From positions 372,001 to 436,000 of the forward strand of contig NZ_JANGAD010000001.1 in NCBI RefSeq assembly GCF_024461735.1: 64,000 bases of DNA, written 5' to 3'. Below are positions 26,466 through 36,171 of the stretch, piece after piece (position 1 is the first letter of the stretch; every line of letters begins with the position of its first letter). The notes beneath the pieces are model-generated. The model saw nothing but the letters and a program-made list of their open reading frames with translations. It did no database searches and was not told the DNA's origin. The DNA comes from Anaerotignum propionicum. GTDB taxonomy: Bacteria; Bacillota; Clostridia; Lachnospirales; Anaerotignaceae. The translations under genes were made by a program, and so were the position numbers.

Positions 26466-28298
26466 GTGAAATCACTAAAAATCAAAACAAAAATGGCAAT
26501 TTTGATGTTGCTGGTAGCACTTTCGGGGATTGGTGTAGCAGGAACATCTATTCTAAGAATGGAAGCACAAAAAGATATGTTTCTAGCAACCATGGAGAAG
26601 GAAATCCGAGAAGAATTTGACCAAAAGATTAAAGAGCAGGTGGAAAGTGCTGTATCAGTTCTACAAAGTGTATATAATGCGCATTTGCAGGGCGTTTATA
26701 CACGAGAAGAGGCAGAAAAAATTGGCTTGGAAACATTGCGTAATATGAGATATGGTGAGGATGGTTACTTCTGGGGCGATAAAACAGATGGAACCTGCGT
26801 TGTTCTATTGGGTAAAGATACAGAAGGAACAAACAGAAAGGATGCAAAAGATGCTGCAGGCTTCCCCTTTGTTCAAGCCATTAAGGAGCAGGCTCTGAAT
26901 GGTGGTGGCTATACGGATTTTGTTTTTCCAAAACCGGGAGAAGCAGAGGCAATGCCGAAAAGAGGATATTCGGAATATTTTGCCCCTTTTGATTTGGTTT
27001 TAGGTACAGGTAATTATACAGATTTTATTGATACTTATATAGCCCAAGAAAATGAAATTGTTGAAGCCAGCATTCGGGAATCTATCATAGAGTTGCTTAT
27101 TATCATCCTGATTTGTGTAGGTGTTTCCTGTTCGTTAGGGTTTTACATTGTTTTAAGCATTGTGAAGCCTATTGGAAGATTAAATAGGGTTACACGTAAC
27201 TTGGCCGAAGGAAATCTGGATGAAAAGGTTGATATGGATAGTAATGACGAGATTGGTCAGTTGGCAAAATCTATGGTGGTTTTAATTAATAGATTGAAAA
27301 CTTACATATTATATATTGATGAAATTTCCTATTTATTAGAAGAGATTGGACGAGGAAATTTAAATTTAACATTCCAAAATTCATATGAAGGGGATTTCTG
27401 GAAAGTGAAGCAAGCGCTAATTGGCACTGCGGATATGCTCAATGATACCCTTGTACAAATTAATATTGCCTCGGAACAAGTTGCAAATGGTTCTGAGCAG
27501 GTTGCCGCTGGTGCTCAGGCACTTTCCCAAGGAGCAACAGAGCAAGCCAGTGCAATTCAAGAATTATCCGCATCAATAAATGAAGTCTCTGAACATAGCA
27601 GTAAGACGGCAAGAAATGCAGAAGAAGCCAAGGCAATTTCTGTTGCATCCACCAATGCCATTCAACGAGGAAACGAACGAATGAATGAAATGGTTCAATC
27701 TATGGAGGAAATCAGTAACACCTCAAAAGAAATCGGAAAGATTATTAGGACCATAGAAGACATTGCTTTCCAAACCAATATTTTAGCGCTTAATGCTGCT
27801 GTTGAAGCTGCAAGGGCGGGAGAAGCAGGAAGAGGCTTTGCTGTTGTTGCGGATGAGGTGCGTAACTTGGCAGGAAAATCAGCCGAAAGCGCAAAGAATA
27901 CTGCTGATTTGATTGAAAAATCAGTTAGGGCGGTAGAACAAGGTGCAGATCATGTGAATGAAGCAGCGGCAGCGTTGGCTGATGTTGTAAAAAATGCGGA
28001 AAAGAGTACTCAAATTATTCAGTATATTGCAAATGCCAGCGAAGAACAGGCCTCTTCAATCGCACAGGTAAACCTGGGTGTAGAGCAAATAGCAGTTGTT
28101 GTACAAACAAACTCAGCAACCGCTGAGGAAAGTGCAGCAGCAAGTGAAGAGCTTTCAGGGCAATCGCTGATGTTAAAAGAGCTGATTGGTAAATTTAGAC
28201 TAAAGGGTTTCAATGGCAGAGGGGATACTATAGTGGAGAGTATTACTCCCCCCACGTTTATTGACCCTATAGCAGATAGTTCCGAGGGCAAATATTAA
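26466..28298 (+). CDS. Methyl-accepting chemotaxis protein with single Cache domain
   Basis: A 610-residue chemoreceptor. An N-terminal membrane segment is followed by an extracellular Cache-type domain (residues ~30-200; [21 protein letters not shown] and [16 protein letters not shown]), a second membrane segment ([23 protein letters not shown]), HAMP ([23 protein letters not shown]) and a long signalling coiled coil with the hairpin [23 protein letters not shown]. It should signal to CheA. The start is GTG after AAAGGAGG. No CheW-binding pentapeptide tail for CheR was seen. It is monocistronic and flanked by a terminator; other chemotaxis genes are not in the window. Confidence 0.95.
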   Translation: MKSLKIKTKMAILMLLVALSGIGVAGTSILRMEAQKDMFLATMEKEIREEFDQKIKEQVESAVSVLQSVYNAHLQGVYTREEAEKIGLETLRNMRYGEDGYFWGDKTDGTCVVLLGKDTEGTNRKDAKDAAGFPFVQAIKEQALNGGGYTDFVFPKPGEAEAMPKRGYSEYFAPFDLVLGTGNYTDFIDTYIAQENEIVEASIRESIIELLIIILICVGVSCSLGFYIVLSIVKPIGRLNRVTRNLAEGNLDEKVDMDSNDEIGQLAKSMVVLINRLKTYILYIDEISYLLEEIGRGNLNLTFQNSYEGDFWKVKQALIGTADMLNDTLVQINIASEQVANGSEQVAAGAQALSQGATEQASAIQELSASINEVSEHSSKTARNAEEAKAISVASTNAIQRGNERMNEMVQSMEEISNTSKEIGKIIRTIEDIAFQTNILALNAAVEAARAGEAGRGFAVVADEVRNLAGKSAESAKNTADLIEKSVRAVEQGADHVNEAAAALADVVKNAEKSTQIIQYIANASEEQASSIAQVNLGVEQIAVVVQTNSATAEESAAASEELSGQSLMLKELIGKFRLKGFNGRGDTIVESITPPTFIDPIADSSEGKY

Positions 28299-28315
28299 TA
28301 CAAAAAAGTTTAAAA

Positions 28316-28350
28316 ATCCCCTGAAGATGATTTAATTATCTTCAGGGGAT
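28316..28350. terminator. Bidirectional terminator
   Basis: ATCCCCTGAAGAT pairs perfectly with ATCTTCAGGGGAT between the convergent chemoreceptor and ImmA-like genes. Confidence 0.85.
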
Positions 28351-28353
28351 AAA

Positions 28354-28947
28354 TTATTTTGTATTGTTATTTTCAATATAATCCTTAAATAGTAGTATTA
28401 CGTCTCTCTCAAGGGGATGTAGCTGAAAGCAGTTCCGTTGGTACAACTCTTCCATTCGTTTGGCTCTAATTTTGGCTGATTGCAGGCTGATATTGCAAAG
28501 CTTAGCTATTTCTGTGGCTGAATGAACATTAAGAGCAGAAAGAACAACAGCAGGCATGAGCAAATCTCTAGCAAAAATATTCGCCTGAGTTTCTTTTTCT
28601 GCAGCTTGAGAATCTATTTCGCTGTTACGGTAAAAAGTGATGGTCTCAACGTGGCCTAACAAAATATGACCGATTTCGTGCGCCAATGTGAAACGGATTC
28701 GCCCAAGATAATTGATGCTGTCATTAAAAACGATATAATACTGATTTTCCATCTGAAAAGAAAAGCCATCCCCATTTTTTGCTTGGGAATCCACCATATC
28801 CCATAGGGTGAATTTGGAATAGGGAATGGTTTTAATTTTATAAAACCTACAGATTTCTCCAAGATTAACAGGAAACTGCTTAATCCCACAGTCTTGGAGA
28901 ACCTTCCATGAAAGATTTCTTGCTTGCTGATATAAACGATACTTCAT
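28354..28947 (-). CDS. ImmA/IrrE-type metallopeptidase
   Basis: A 197-residue zinc protease of the ImmA/IrrE family. FTLAHEIGHILLGH carries the HExxH motif, with the third ligand probably downstream near EKETQANIFARDLLMP. The C-terminal helices (SATEIAKLCNISLQSAKIRAKRMEELY) look like an HTH-like module. Relatives cleave a partner repressor during DNA damage or induction, as with ImmR-ImmA of ICEBs1. ATG 28947 is preferred because GGGAG lies eight bases upstream; a GTG at 28956 overlaps that site. The partner repressor gene lies directly upstream on the same strand. Confidence 0.88.
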   Translation of the reverse strand: MKYRLYQQARNLSWKVLQDCGIKQFPVNLGEICRFYKIKTIPYSKFTLWDMVDSQAKNGDGFSFQMENQYYIVFNDSINYLGRIRFTLAHEIGHILLGHVETITFYRNSEIDSQAAEKETQANIFARDLLMPAVVLSALNVHSATEIAKLCNISLQSAKIRAKRMEELYQRNCFQLHPLERDVILLFKDYIENNNTK

Positions 28948-29057
28948 TGATAACACTCCCTTTATGGTTTTGTATCAAAGTATAATGTTTATAAAAGCAA
29001 GTGAATAAAGGATTATTTTGGAAGTAAAAAGCGAGATGTGCAACTAAGGTAAAAAGA

Positions 29058-29549
29058 CTAAAAATCAACTTCTTCAGAAGCATTGTCAAGAAGATATTTT
29101 ATTGTTTCCGGTGTTTTATCAATCCTTTTCGAAACTGTGGTTTCCTTAAAGCCTCTTGCGGCAACTTTGCCGTCCAAACGAACATTATTTCTGGAGGTAA
29201 CACCTAAAATGCGATCAACAGCGGGCTGCATATTAGGTTGATTACGGTAGGCCTTCAAAACTTCAAGCTCGTGGGCGGTAGGGTGGAAGACCTCTCTTAT
29301 TTCTCCAACTTCATGGACGTTCTTTTTTTCTGTCAAAGGTGTACTGTTCTCCGTCCAGCCCATTAAGAAGGCGGGAGAGGTTCCCAAAGCTTCTGCAATT
29401 GGTTCCAGTATGGTAATTGGTAAGTTCTCGATATCGCCTTTTTCGTAACGGTAAACAGTAGCCCTATTTTTCTTCAATTTTTCCGCTAGTTCATCTACGG
29501 TGAGCCCCCTTCTAATTCTACATTCTTTAATTCTTTGTCCAACATTCAT
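29058..29549 (-). CDS. XRE-family repressor (ImmR-like)
   Basis: A 163-residue protein. The N-terminal helix-turn-helix covers residues 1-60 (MNVGQRIKECRIRRGLTVDELAEKL, NRATVYRYEKGDIENLP, EALGTSPAFLMGW). The C-terminal half contains HPTAHELEVLKAYRNQP, as in phage and ICE repressors, and could be the ImmA target. GGAGG precedes ATG 29549. It is divergent from a Cro-like gene across a region with several ATGCGAC-type palindromes, so it probably represses both directions. The ImmA-like gene follows 110 bases after its stop. Confidence 0.9.
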   Translation of the reverse strand: MNVGQRIKECRIRRGLTVDELAEKLKKNRATVYRYEKGDIENLPITILEPIAEALGTSPAFLMGWTENSTPLTEKKNVHEVGEIREVFHPTAHELEVLKAYRNQPNMQPAVDRILGVTSRNNVRLDGKVAARGFKETTVSKRIDKTPETIKYLLDNASEEVDF

Positions 29550-29596
29550 TTTGTAACCTCCTTCCTTTTGGAACATAAGTTAAGTATAGCAGAAAA

Positions 29597-29632
29597 TCGC
29601 ATATATGCAATAGAACGCGACAAAAATGTTGC
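29597..29632. promoter_or_regulatory. Degenerate operator copies near the repressor start
   Basis: TCGCATATATGCAA (29597-29610) and GCGACA-N4-TGTTGC (29617-29632) are imperfect versions of the palindromes at 29702 and 29945. They lie 50-80 bases before the repressor gene, suiting autoregulation. Confidence 0.55.
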
Positions 29633-29701
29633 GCAAAATGCGAATGTACAAAATTTTACAAAAAAGGTTGACTTTTCTACAATTCTTCGCTAGTATTAAA
29701 T

Positions 29702-29720
29702 TGTCGCATAATATGCGACA
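29702..29720. promoter_or_regulatory. Operator palindrome 1 of the phage-like module
   Basis: A perfect 19-base palindrome, TGTCGCATA-A-TATGCGACA, just before the ribosome site of the Cro-like gene. Confidence 0.75.
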
Positions 29721-29735
29721 TGAGGAGGTGGTAGA

Positions 29736-29945
29736 ATGGTGGATGCAAACAAATTAAAAGAGAAAATTCAGAAGAAAGGTCTCACGGAAGCTAAAATAGC
29801 TGAAATGTTGGGGGTGAAAAATCATGTTTTTCATAATAAATTAAATGGTATTGGCAAATGCTTTACCATAAAAGAAGTAGATAAGTTGGTTCAAATATTG
29901 CGGCTGGAGGGAAATGAAGCGGAAAGGATTTTTTTTGCAAAATAG
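29736..29945 (+). CDS. Cro-like small HTH protein
   Basis: A 69-residue single-domain helix-turn-helix protein: LKEKIQKKGLTEAKIAEMLGVKNHVFHNKLNG followed by TIKEVDKLVQILRL. The size and the position opposite the repressor match Cro/antirepressor genes of temperate phages and ICEs. GAGGAGG precedes the ATG, and near-identical operator palindromes lie on both sides of the gene, the second beginning at its stop codon. Confidence 0.8.
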   Translation: MVDANKLKEKIQKKGLTEAKIAEMLGVKNHVFHNKLNGIGKCFTIKEVDKLVQILRLEGNEAERIFFAK

Positions 29946-29961
29946 TCGCATATTATGCGAC
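29945..29961. promoter_or_regulatory. Operator palindrome 2 of the phage-like module
   Basis: GTCGCATA-T-TATGCGAC is a perfect 17-base palindrome and a near copy of the site at 29702, overlapping the Cro-like stop. Confidence 0.75.
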
Positions 29962-30089
29962 AGTGATTCGCTTTTTTTACAGAGAAGATGAGGACATAAG
30001 ACACAAGAAACTAGTAATAAAGTTGTGTGGTATGGCTGTAGAAGCAATATAAAAGGTACTGCTAACCAACGGAGTGAGGAGGGCTGAAG

Positions 30090-30272
30090 TTGTCTTATCA
30101 ATGTACATTGAGGGATAAGGAATGCGATGGGTGCGGGGACTGCAAAGAAAAAACTGCCTTTTGTCCAAACTGTGGTGAAACAAATTACGAGGTGATGTAT
30201 GTCCTTAATCATAATTGGGTAGCCTGCGATCAATGTATAAAGCGTATCTATTTTCCCTTTTATAAGTTATAA
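30090..30272 (+). CDS. Phage-type small cysteine-rich protein
   Basis: A 60-residue protein beginning with TTG after GAGGAGGG. CxxC-type pairs (CDGCGDC, CPNCGE, CDQC) suggest a zinc ribbon. Similar short cysteine-rich proteins occur in clostridial prophage early regions; the function is unknown. It lies in the same direction as the Cro-like gene. Confidence 0.55.
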   Translation: MSYQCTLRDKECDGCGDCKEKTAFCPNCGETNYEVMYVLNHNWVACDQCIKRIYFPFYKL

Positions 30273-30497
30273 CACCTTCTGGGGAAACAGGGTAAAAAGG
30301 GAAATTCGTAAGGTTAAAGAGTTAAGGGGGCTTAGCTAAGGGTATATCAGGGATGTAATTTTAGAGAATTATTATGCGTAGAAATTAAAGTCTTTTGGGA
30401 AGCTTTTTCATACAAATTGACAGTCGTTTCTTTTTTCATGGTTTCTGAGGTCTACAAAGGTTGGTTCGAGCGTATTTTGCAATAGGGAGGGGTTAAA

Positions 30498-30677
30498 ATG
30501 TGTTATAAAATTACTTGCTGTTACCATTGCCAAGAGCGTCATCCGCTTTGTCATATCAGTTGCTGTCGCTATAAAGAAGAACGGGAAAAGCTGGATAAGC
30601 TTCGGGAGGCTCGTATTGCTCATAATGATGAAGTTGAGCTCTATAAAAGACAGAAGTTAAATAAAGTTAAGAGGTGA
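30498..30677 (+). CDS. Phage-type 59-residue Cys/His-rich protein
   Basis: A short gene with GGGAGGGG eight bases before the ATG. The product starts MCYKITCCYHCQERHPLCHI, then has a charged helix (KEEREKLDKLREARIAHN). The CC-x2-C-x7-C pattern suggests metal binding; similar small proteins precede late-regulator genes in Lachnospiraceae prophages. The stop overlaps the GTG of the next gene (GTGA), indicating coupling. The gap before it (30273-30497) holds no further gene that I can support. Confidence 0.7.
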   Translation: MCYKITCCYHCQERHPLCHISCCRYKEEREKLDKLREARIAHNDEVELYKRQKLNKVKR

Positions 30678-31069
30678 AGCCATTGGCAAAGGAAAGGGAT
30701 TTACAGCTTTCGGAGTATGATATCTCCAATAATCGTTATCGGGAATTAAAATATTTTTGCAGACAGTACAGGGAAAAGAAGAAGGGACTGCTTTCCATGA
30801 CGGAATTGTCTTCCCCAAAATTTGGAGGAAAGGGTGGTGACATTTTTTCTGATAGAACAGCAAATATCGCTATGAAAAGAGCTAAACTGTCTGCCGAAAT
30901 TCAAATGATAGAGCAAGCTGCCTTGGAGGCAGATGGAGAGTTATATAAATATATCTTAAAGAATGTTACGGATGGGATAACCTATGAATATTTGGACATT
31001 CCTTTCAGCAGATCTGGGTTTTATGTACTTAGAAAAAGATTTTTCAGTATATTGGATAAAAAAAGATAA
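30674..31069 (+). CDS. Phage late-regulator-like protein (RinA/ArpU-type)
   Basis: A 131-residue protein starting with GTG. ISNNRYRELKYFCRQYREKK, an SDRTANIAMKRAKLSAEIQMIEQAA helix and YEYLDIPFSRSGFYVLRKRFFSILDKKR form a sigma-like helical layout seen in prophage proteins placed just before terminase genes. Here no terminase or structural gene follows; the antiporter comes next. This suggests a decayed prophage or a retained regulatory cassette. The assignment to RinA/ArpU is by layout, not by a decisive motif. Confidence 0.65.
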   Translation: MKPLAKERDLQLSEYDISNNRYRELKYFCRQYREKKKGLLSMTELSSPKFGGKGGDIFSDRTANIAMKRAKLSAEIQMIEQAALEADGELYKYILKNVTDGITYEYLDIPFSRSGFYVLRKRFFSILDKKR

Positions 31070-31080
31070 TGACAGAGTGA

Positions 31081-31116
31081 GCCTCAATGCTTGATAATAA
31101 AAAAGAGCATTGGGGC
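31081..31116 (+). terminator. Hairpin after the phage-like module
   Basis: GCCTCAATGCT pairs with AGCATTGGGGC (one wobble) around a 14-base A-rich loop, then ATTTAAATTT. Confidence 0.65.
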
Positions 31117-31285
31117 ATTTAAATTTAAAAAAGATTAGATATTCAAAAATCCTTGGGATGGCACAGAAGTTGATTGGATTAATAAAAATGCATAAATATT
31201 AATACAATTTGAGTTTGTTGTATAAAATTCTTGTTAAGAGTTGCCGTTTATGAGAAAAAGTTGGCAAATTCAAAGGAAAGTAAGA

Positions 31286-31314
31286 TTTACATAATAATCA
31301 TTTTTTGATATAAT
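31286..31314 (+). promoter_or_regulatory. Promoter of the antiporter gene
   Basis: TTTACA (31286-31291) and TATAAT (31309-31314) are 17 bases apart. The ~85-nt leader contains a hairpin with TTTCAAA/TTTGAAA arms around the self-complementary CTAGCGCTAG. The rest of 31117-31405 shows nothing further. Confidence 0.6.
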
Positions 31315-31405
31315 TATTTAAGGTAAATAAAATTGTGTTAAAAGTTTCAAAAAAACTAGCGCTAGAACTTTGAAATTTGAGCACCACTCTTGAAGGGAGG
31401 CAAAA

Positions 31406-33004
31406 ATGGTTTTAAATTTACTATTAGTAGCAACAATAATAATCGTATGTGTACTGGGGAATAAAATTTCAAATAGGATAGGCATGCCGGTTCTTTTGGT
31501 ATTTATTCTATTAGGTATGTTTTTTGGTTCTGATGGTATAGTAAAAATTAAATTTGATAATTATTACTTCGCAGAACAGGTCTGCTCTATCGCACTTCTA
31601 TTTATAATGTTTTACGGTGGATTTGGTACAAAGTGGGATGAGGCTAAACCGATTGCGGTTAAAGCAATTTTACTTTCATCCATGGGAACAATTTTTACGG
31701 CGATTTTTGTAGGAATATTTTGTTTTTACGTCATGGGTATTACACTTTTAGAAAGTTTTTTAATCGGTGCAGTTGTAAGTTCAACTGACGCAGCTTCCGT
31801 TTTTTCAATTCTTCGTTCAAAAAGGTTGAACCTTCGAGATCATACGGCATCACTTCTTGAAATTGAAAGTGGGAGTAACGACCCCTTTGCTTATATGCTT
31901 ACCATAATCGTACTTTCATTTATGAATGGACATAATTCTCCTCAAGAGTTTGTATTCTTAATCTTTAAACAACTTATTTTTGGCGGTGTTTTTGGTATAG
32001 GAATTGCCGCAATTACTCTCTTATATTTCAAAAAATTCAAGCTTTCCAGTTCAGGGTTTTATTCCATTTTTATTATGGCAATCGCCATTATCTCCTATGC
32101 GGCACCAACATTTTTTGACGGCAATGGCTATCTCAGTGCCTATATTACAGGAATCATTCTTGGGAATAGCAAAATAGAGGATAAATCTGAGCTTGTTCAC
32201 TTTTTTGATGGGTTGACGGGATTAATGCAGATACTACTCTTTTTCCTCCTCGGACTTCTAGCTTTTCCATCTCAACTGCCAAAGGTAGCATTTCCTGCTT
32301 TGGCAATCTCACTTTTTCTAACTTTTGTGGCTCGGCCTGTGGCTGTTTATGCAATTCTGACGCCTTTTAAAAGTTCAAAAGGTCAAAAACGCTTGGTCTC
32401 TTGGGCTGGACTGAGAGGGGCGGCATCCATTGTTTTTGCAATAATGGCAACAATCAGGGTAAATGAAATGAATATCGATATTTTTCATATTGTGTTTTTC
32501 ATCGTACTTTTTTCGATTTTGATTCAAGGAACTTTGATTCCCTTTGTATCGAAAAAGCTAAATATGACGGACAACGATATAGACGTTATGAGTACCTTTA
32601 ACGATTACATGGATGAACTGCCTGTTCAGTTTTTGCAGCTCGCAATTCCTTCCGATCATATATGGGTTCATCAGAAAGTGAAAGATATTCTGTTGCCTCC
32701 AGATTCCTTTTTACTCTTGATTGTGAGAGAGAAAGAGAATGTTATGCCTAATGGGGATACAGAAATTTTGGCCGATGATATTTTTATTTTAAGTGGGAAA
32801 TCACCTAATAGAATTGAAGGCCTGACGTTATATGAAATGAAGGTAAAAAAAGAAACACGCTGGTATGGAAAAACAATAGCAGATGCCATCAGTGGGGATG
32901 AGCGGGTTGTTGTGATTCGGCGGGGAGAAAGTATTGTAATTCCAAAAGGGGATACCATATTACAAGAAGATGATATTCTTGTTTTTTCAGAAATTTATAA
33001 ATGA
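31406..33004 (+). CDS. Potassium/proton antiporter (CPA1, NhaP2/CvrA type)
   Basis: A 532-residue transporter with about 12-13 hydrophobic segments over residues 1-385, then a TrkA-C (RCK-C) ligand-binding tail. The CPA core shows LIGAVVSSTDAASVFSIL and LEIESGSNDPFAYMLT, where Asp residues carry the exchanged ions. The C-terminus has IPSDHIWVHQKVKDILLPPDSFLLLIVRE and a second KGDTILQEDDILVFSE repeat. Members exchange cytoplasmic K+ or Na+ for H+; TrkA-C domains of Firmicutes often bind c-di-AMP, which is not visible here. GGGAGG precedes the ATG. It is monocistronic. Confidence 0.92.
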   Translation: MVLNLLLVATIIIVCVLGNKISNRIGMPVLLVFILLGMFFGSDGIVKIKFDNYYFAEQVCSIALLFIMFYGGFGTKWDEAKPIAVKAILLSSMGTIFTAIFVGIFCFYVMGITLLESFLIGAVVSSTDAASVFSILRSKRLNLRDHTASLLEIESGSNDPFAYMLTIIVLSFMNGHNSPQEFVFLIFKQLIFGGVFGIGIAAITLLYFKKFKLSSSGFYSIFIMAIAIISYAAPTFFDGNGYLSAYITGIILGNSKIEDKSELVHFFDGLTGLMQILLFFLLGLLAFPSQLPKVAFPALAISLFLTFVARPVAVYAILTPFKSSKGQKRLVSWAGLRGAASIVFAIMATIRVNEMNIDIFHIVFFIVLFSILIQGTLIPFVSKKLNMTDNDIDVMSTFNDYMDELPVQFLQLAIPSDHIWVHQKVKDILLPPDSFLLLIVREKENVMPNGDTEILADDIFILSGKSPNRIEGLTLYEMKVKKETRWYGKTIADAISGDERVVVIRRGESIVIPKGDTILQEDDILVFSEIYK

Positions 33005-33025
33005 AACCAAAATTTGCACTAAAAA

Positions 33026-33054
33026 AGGGCGTCGTGGTAAATACATGACGCCCT
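33026..33054. terminator. Terminator between antiporter and leuB
   Basis: AGGGCGTC pairs with GACGCCCT, extended by TG/CA, between the two convergent genes. Confidence 0.8.
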
Positions 33055-33098
33055 AAAATAATATTCTTTTATAAATTGCTTATATTTACCGATGTGAC

Positions 33099-34172
33099 TT
33101 ATATGTGTGTGGCAATTGCGTTCCCCATTTCCTTTGTACCTAAGAGGGTGGTACCTTGGGAATAGATATCAGGAGTGCGGAAACCCTGCTCCAGAACTTT
33201 CTTGACTGCGTTCTCAATGGATTCAGCTTCTTTTTCCAAATGGAAAGAATATTTCAACATCATCCCAGCAGACAGAATAGCGGCAATAGGGTTCGCTTTG
33301 TTTTGTCCTGCAATGTCAGGAGCAGAGCCATGAATGGGTTCATACATTCCCAGAGTTCCGTCTCCTAAACTTGCTGAAGGAAGCAGGCCGATAGAGCCTG
33401 TAATCATGCTTGCCTCATCGGATAAAATGTCTCCAAACATATTGGAGGTAACAATCACGTCGAATTGCTTGGGATTGCGTACCAACTGCATTGCGGCGTT
33501 ATCTACATACATATAGGAAAGAACTACCTGGGGATACTCATTTTTTATTTCCTCTGCCACCTTTCTCCAAAGGCGTGAGGTTTCCAAAACATTAGCTTTA
33601 TCTACACAGCAAACTTTTTTTCCCCTTTGCATTGCAACTTCAAAAGCATTTTTTAAAATTCGCTTAATTTCAACTTCGCTATAAGTTTCTACATCGTATG
33701 CTTCCTCACCATATTTTCCTTCTCGATAGCCACGCTCGCCAAAATAAATTCCCCCTGTTAATTCTCTTACAATAAGGATATCCAGTCCACCGGCAACGAT
33801 TTCATCTTTTAAAGGGCAAGCATCTGCCAAAGCGTCATAAATTTTTGCAGGCCGTAAGTTAGAAAACAACCCTAACTCTGAGCGCAAGCCTAACAATGCT
33901 TTTTCAGGACGCTGGGCATTGGGCACATTATCCCATTTTTGACCGCCCACAGCACCAAGCATAACGCTGTCTGCGGATTTGCAAATGTTTAAGGTAGCTT
34001 TCGGCAAACATTCGCCGTATGTATCAATGGCTGAGCCCCCAGCCATTGCATATTCAAAAGTAAAATTATGACGAAATTTTTCGCCTACGATTTTTAAAAT
34101 TTTGACGGCCTCCTGTGTGACCTCTGGGCCAATTCCATCCCCTTGAATGACTGCTATTTTATATTCTCCCAT
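33099..34172 (-). CDS. leuB: 3-isopropylmalate dehydrogenase
   Basis: A 357-residue NAD-dependent beta-decarboxylating dehydrogenase, the third step of leucine synthesis. Motifs are [13 protein letters not shown], the substrate Arg region [42 protein letters not shown] and [28 protein letters not shown] with [15 protein letters not shown] 34172 is chosen because AAAGGGG lies eight bases upstream; an ATG at 34178 sits in the leuD stop (TAATG) too close to it. It is the last gene of the leu operon, ending before a shared terminator. Confidence 0.97.
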   Translation of the reverse strand: MGEYKIAVIQGDGIGPEVTQEAVKILKIVGEKFRHNFTFEYAMAGGSAIDTYGECLPKATLNICKSADSVMLGAVGGQKWDNVPNAQRPEKALLGLRSELGLFSNLRPAKIYDALADACPLKDEIVAGGLDILIVRELTGGIYFGERGYREGKYGEEAYDVETYSEVEIKRILKNAFEVAMQRGKKVCCVDKANVLETSRLWRKVAEEIKNEYPQVVLSYMYVDNAAMQLVRNPKQFDVIVTSNMFGDILSDEASMITGSIGLLPSASLGDGTLGMYEPIHGSAPDIAGQNKANPIAAILSAGMMLKYSFHLEKEAESIENAVKKVLEQGFRTPDIYSQGTTLLGTKEMGNAIATHI

Positions 34173-34177
34173 AAACA

Positions 34178-34672
34178 TTACCCCTTTATTTTTTCCTTTG
34201 TCTGCTCTACCAAGCCACCGGATGCCATTATTTCCTTAATAAAAGGAGGAAAGGGCTGTGCCTGATAGGTACGATTTTTTGTATGGTTGGTGATGATGCC
34301 GCTATCAAAATCTATGCTTACCACATTACCGTTGTCGATATCGTTTGCTGCTTCATCGCATTCCAGAATAGGCAGACCAATGTTTATGGCATTGCGGTAG
34401 AAAATGCGAGCGAAGGTGGAGGCAATAACACAACTAATACCTGCACACTTGATTGCCAAAGGGGCATGCTCCCTGGAAGAGCCACAGCCGAAGTTTTTCA
34501 ACCCTATAATGATATCACCTTTTTTTGCTTTGTTTGTAAAATCAGGGTCAATATCAATCATGCAATATTTTGCCAATTCCTCACCATTGGATACGTTTAG
34601 ATACCTCGCGGGAATAATTACGTCGGTATCCACATTATCACCATATTTTAAAACTTTTCCTTTTGCGTTCAT
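34178..34672 (-). CDS. leuD: 3-isopropylmalate dehydratase small subunit
   Basis: A 164-residue swivel domain subunit that pairs with LeuC to isomerise 2- to 3-isopropylmalate. [37 protein letters not shown] and [18 protein letters not shown] are the family signatures. The short archaeal/clostridial LeuD length is normal. Its ATG overlaps the leuC stop by four bases and its stop touches the leuB start region, so the three genes are translationally coupled. Confidence 0.97.
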   Translation of the reverse strand: MNAKGKVLKYGDNVDTDVIIPARYLNVSNGEELAKYCMIDIDPDFTNKAKKGDIIIGLKNFGCGSSREHAPLAIKCAGISCVIASTFARIFYRNAINIGLPILECDEAANDIDNGNVVSIDFDSGIITNHTKNRTYQAQPFPPFIKEIMASGGLVEQTKEKIKG

Positions 34673-35943
34673 TCAGCATTACCTCCAATTTTTCTGGGAT
34701 CTGCAATTTTACCGGCAATGGCCGATGCCGCGGCTACAGCAGGACTTGCCAAATAAACTTCGCTTTCCACATGACCCATACGTCCCACAAAATTTCTGTT
34801 TGTGGTGGAAACACAACGTTCTCCTGCCGCCAAAATGCCCATATGACCTCCAAGGCAAGGACCACATGTAGGCATGGAGAAGATGGCACCCGCCTCTATA
34901 AAGTCAGTTACATATTCCCGACGAATACATTCCAAATAAATCTCCTGAGTAGCAGGGATAATAATGGTACGAACGTGATCTGAGACTTTTTTGCCACGAA
35001 GAATATCTGCGGCGATGGCCATATCTTCAATTCTGCCATTTGTACAGGAACCAATCACCACTTGATCAATTTTTACATCACCAACCTGATCGATGGTTCT
35101 GGTGTTATCAGGTAAGTGGGGGAAGGAAACCGTTGGCTCTAAGGAAGAAAGGTCGATGGTGATTTCTTCATCATATTCAGCGTCTACATCCCCTTCAAAA
35201 ATGTCAAAGGTCTTTCTAGAATGCTCCTTTGCATAGGCAATGCATGCCTCATCAACAGGAAAAATACCATTTTTTGCTCCCGCTTCGATCGCCATGTTGG
35301 CAATGGTAAAACGGTCATCCATAGACAATTCTTTAATGCCTTCTCCAGTAAATTCCATAGAACGGTATAAAGCCCCGTCAACGCCAATTTTACCGATGAT
35401 ATGTAAAATAACATCCTTGCCACTAACATAGGGGGGTTTTTTGCCCACAATCTCAAACTTAATTGCTGAGGGCACCTTAAACCAACATTCTCCTGTAGCC
35501 ATACCGATGGCCATATCAGTAGAGCCGATACCGGTGGAGAAAGCACCCAATGCACCATAGGTACAGGTATGGCTGTCGGCGCCGATAATGACTTGACCAG
35601 GAACTACAATTCCTTGTTCAGGTAACAATGCATGCTCGATACCTGCTTTTCCAACGTCGAAGAAGTTTTTTATGTTCATATCGTAAGCGAAGGTACGACA
35701 GCTTTTACACTGTTCTGCCGCTTTAATATCCTTATTAGGTGTGAAGTGATCCAGTACGATAACTACCTTATCTGTATCAAAAACCTCTGTGGCACCGGTT
35801 TTTTTAAATTCATTCAGTGCAACTGCCGTTGTAATGTCGTTGCCCATTACAATATCTAATTTGGCTTGGATTAACTGGCCTGGAACTACGTTATCTAACC
35901 CTGCATGTTTTGCAAGTATTTTTTGTGTCATTGTCATTCCCAT
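34669..35943 (-). CDS. leuC: 3-isopropylmalate dehydratase large subunit
   Basis: A 424-residue aconitase-family subunit that holds a [4Fe-4S] cluster through cysteines in [11 protein letters not shown] and [14 protein letters not shown]. Other landmarks are [52 protein letters not shown] and [14 protein letters not shown]. The length fits the HacA/LeuC2 class. ATG 35943 follows AAAGGAAG. It is preceded by a 239-base spacer with hairpins that separates it from leuA. Confidence 0.97.
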   Translation of the reverse strand: MGMTMTQKILAKHAGLDNVVPGQLIQAKLDIVMGNDITTAVALNEFKKTGATEVFDTDKVVIVLDHFTPNKDIKAAEQCKSCRTFAYDMNIKNFFDVGKAGIEHALLPEQGIVVPGQVIIGADSHTCTYGALGAFSTGIGSTDMAIGMATGECWFKVPSAIKFEIVGKKPPYVSGKDVILHIIGKIGVDGALYRSMEFTGEGIKELSMDDRFTIANMAIEAGAKNGIFPVDEACIAYAKEHSRKTFDIFEGDVDAEYDEEITIDLSSLEPTVSFPHLPDNTRTIDQVGDVKIDQVVIGSCTNGRIEDMAIAADILRGKKVSDHVRTIIIPATQEIYLECIRREYVTDFIEAGAIFSMPTCGPCLGGHMGILAAGERCVSTTNRNFVGRMGHVESEVYLASPAVAAASAIAGKIADPRKIGGNAE

Positions 35944-35985
35944 ATGAAATACTTCCTTTCAATAATTATTTAAACGTTGAATACC

Positions 35986-36171
35986 TTGGGCTTTGCCCAA
36001 ACCCACAAGGGGATAATCACCTTGACCCTTTTATTTGGTATAGACAAGAAATGTACCCTGAAGGAAAAGATGGCTTAGAATTTCCTTCGTCCAAGGCGTG
36101 TGCCTTGGACAATACGTAAAGTTTCCATCAAGCCTTTACAAGGATTGTGGGGTATTGGGGCAACGTCCCAA
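35986..36171. repeat. Three CCAAGG-type hairpins in the leuA-leuC spacer
   Basis: The spacer holds TTGGGC-TTT-GCCCAA (35986-36000), a perfect nine-base stem GTCCAAGGC/GCCTTGGAC (36089-36110) and TTGGGG...CCCAA (36155-36171). The sequence looks like an inserted palindromic repeat element rather than a leader. It may set mRNA processing or differential expression between leuA and leuCDB. No gene is supported here. Confidence 0.6.

Noticed and set aside
29736..31069. A full active prophage
   Set aside because: There is no integrase, replication, terminase, capsid or tail gene; housekeeping genes flank the cassette on both sides.
34404..34871. A 155-residue plus-strand open frame across leuD/leuC
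   Set aside because: Both leucine genes are complete on the other strand, and the frame has no recognised domain.
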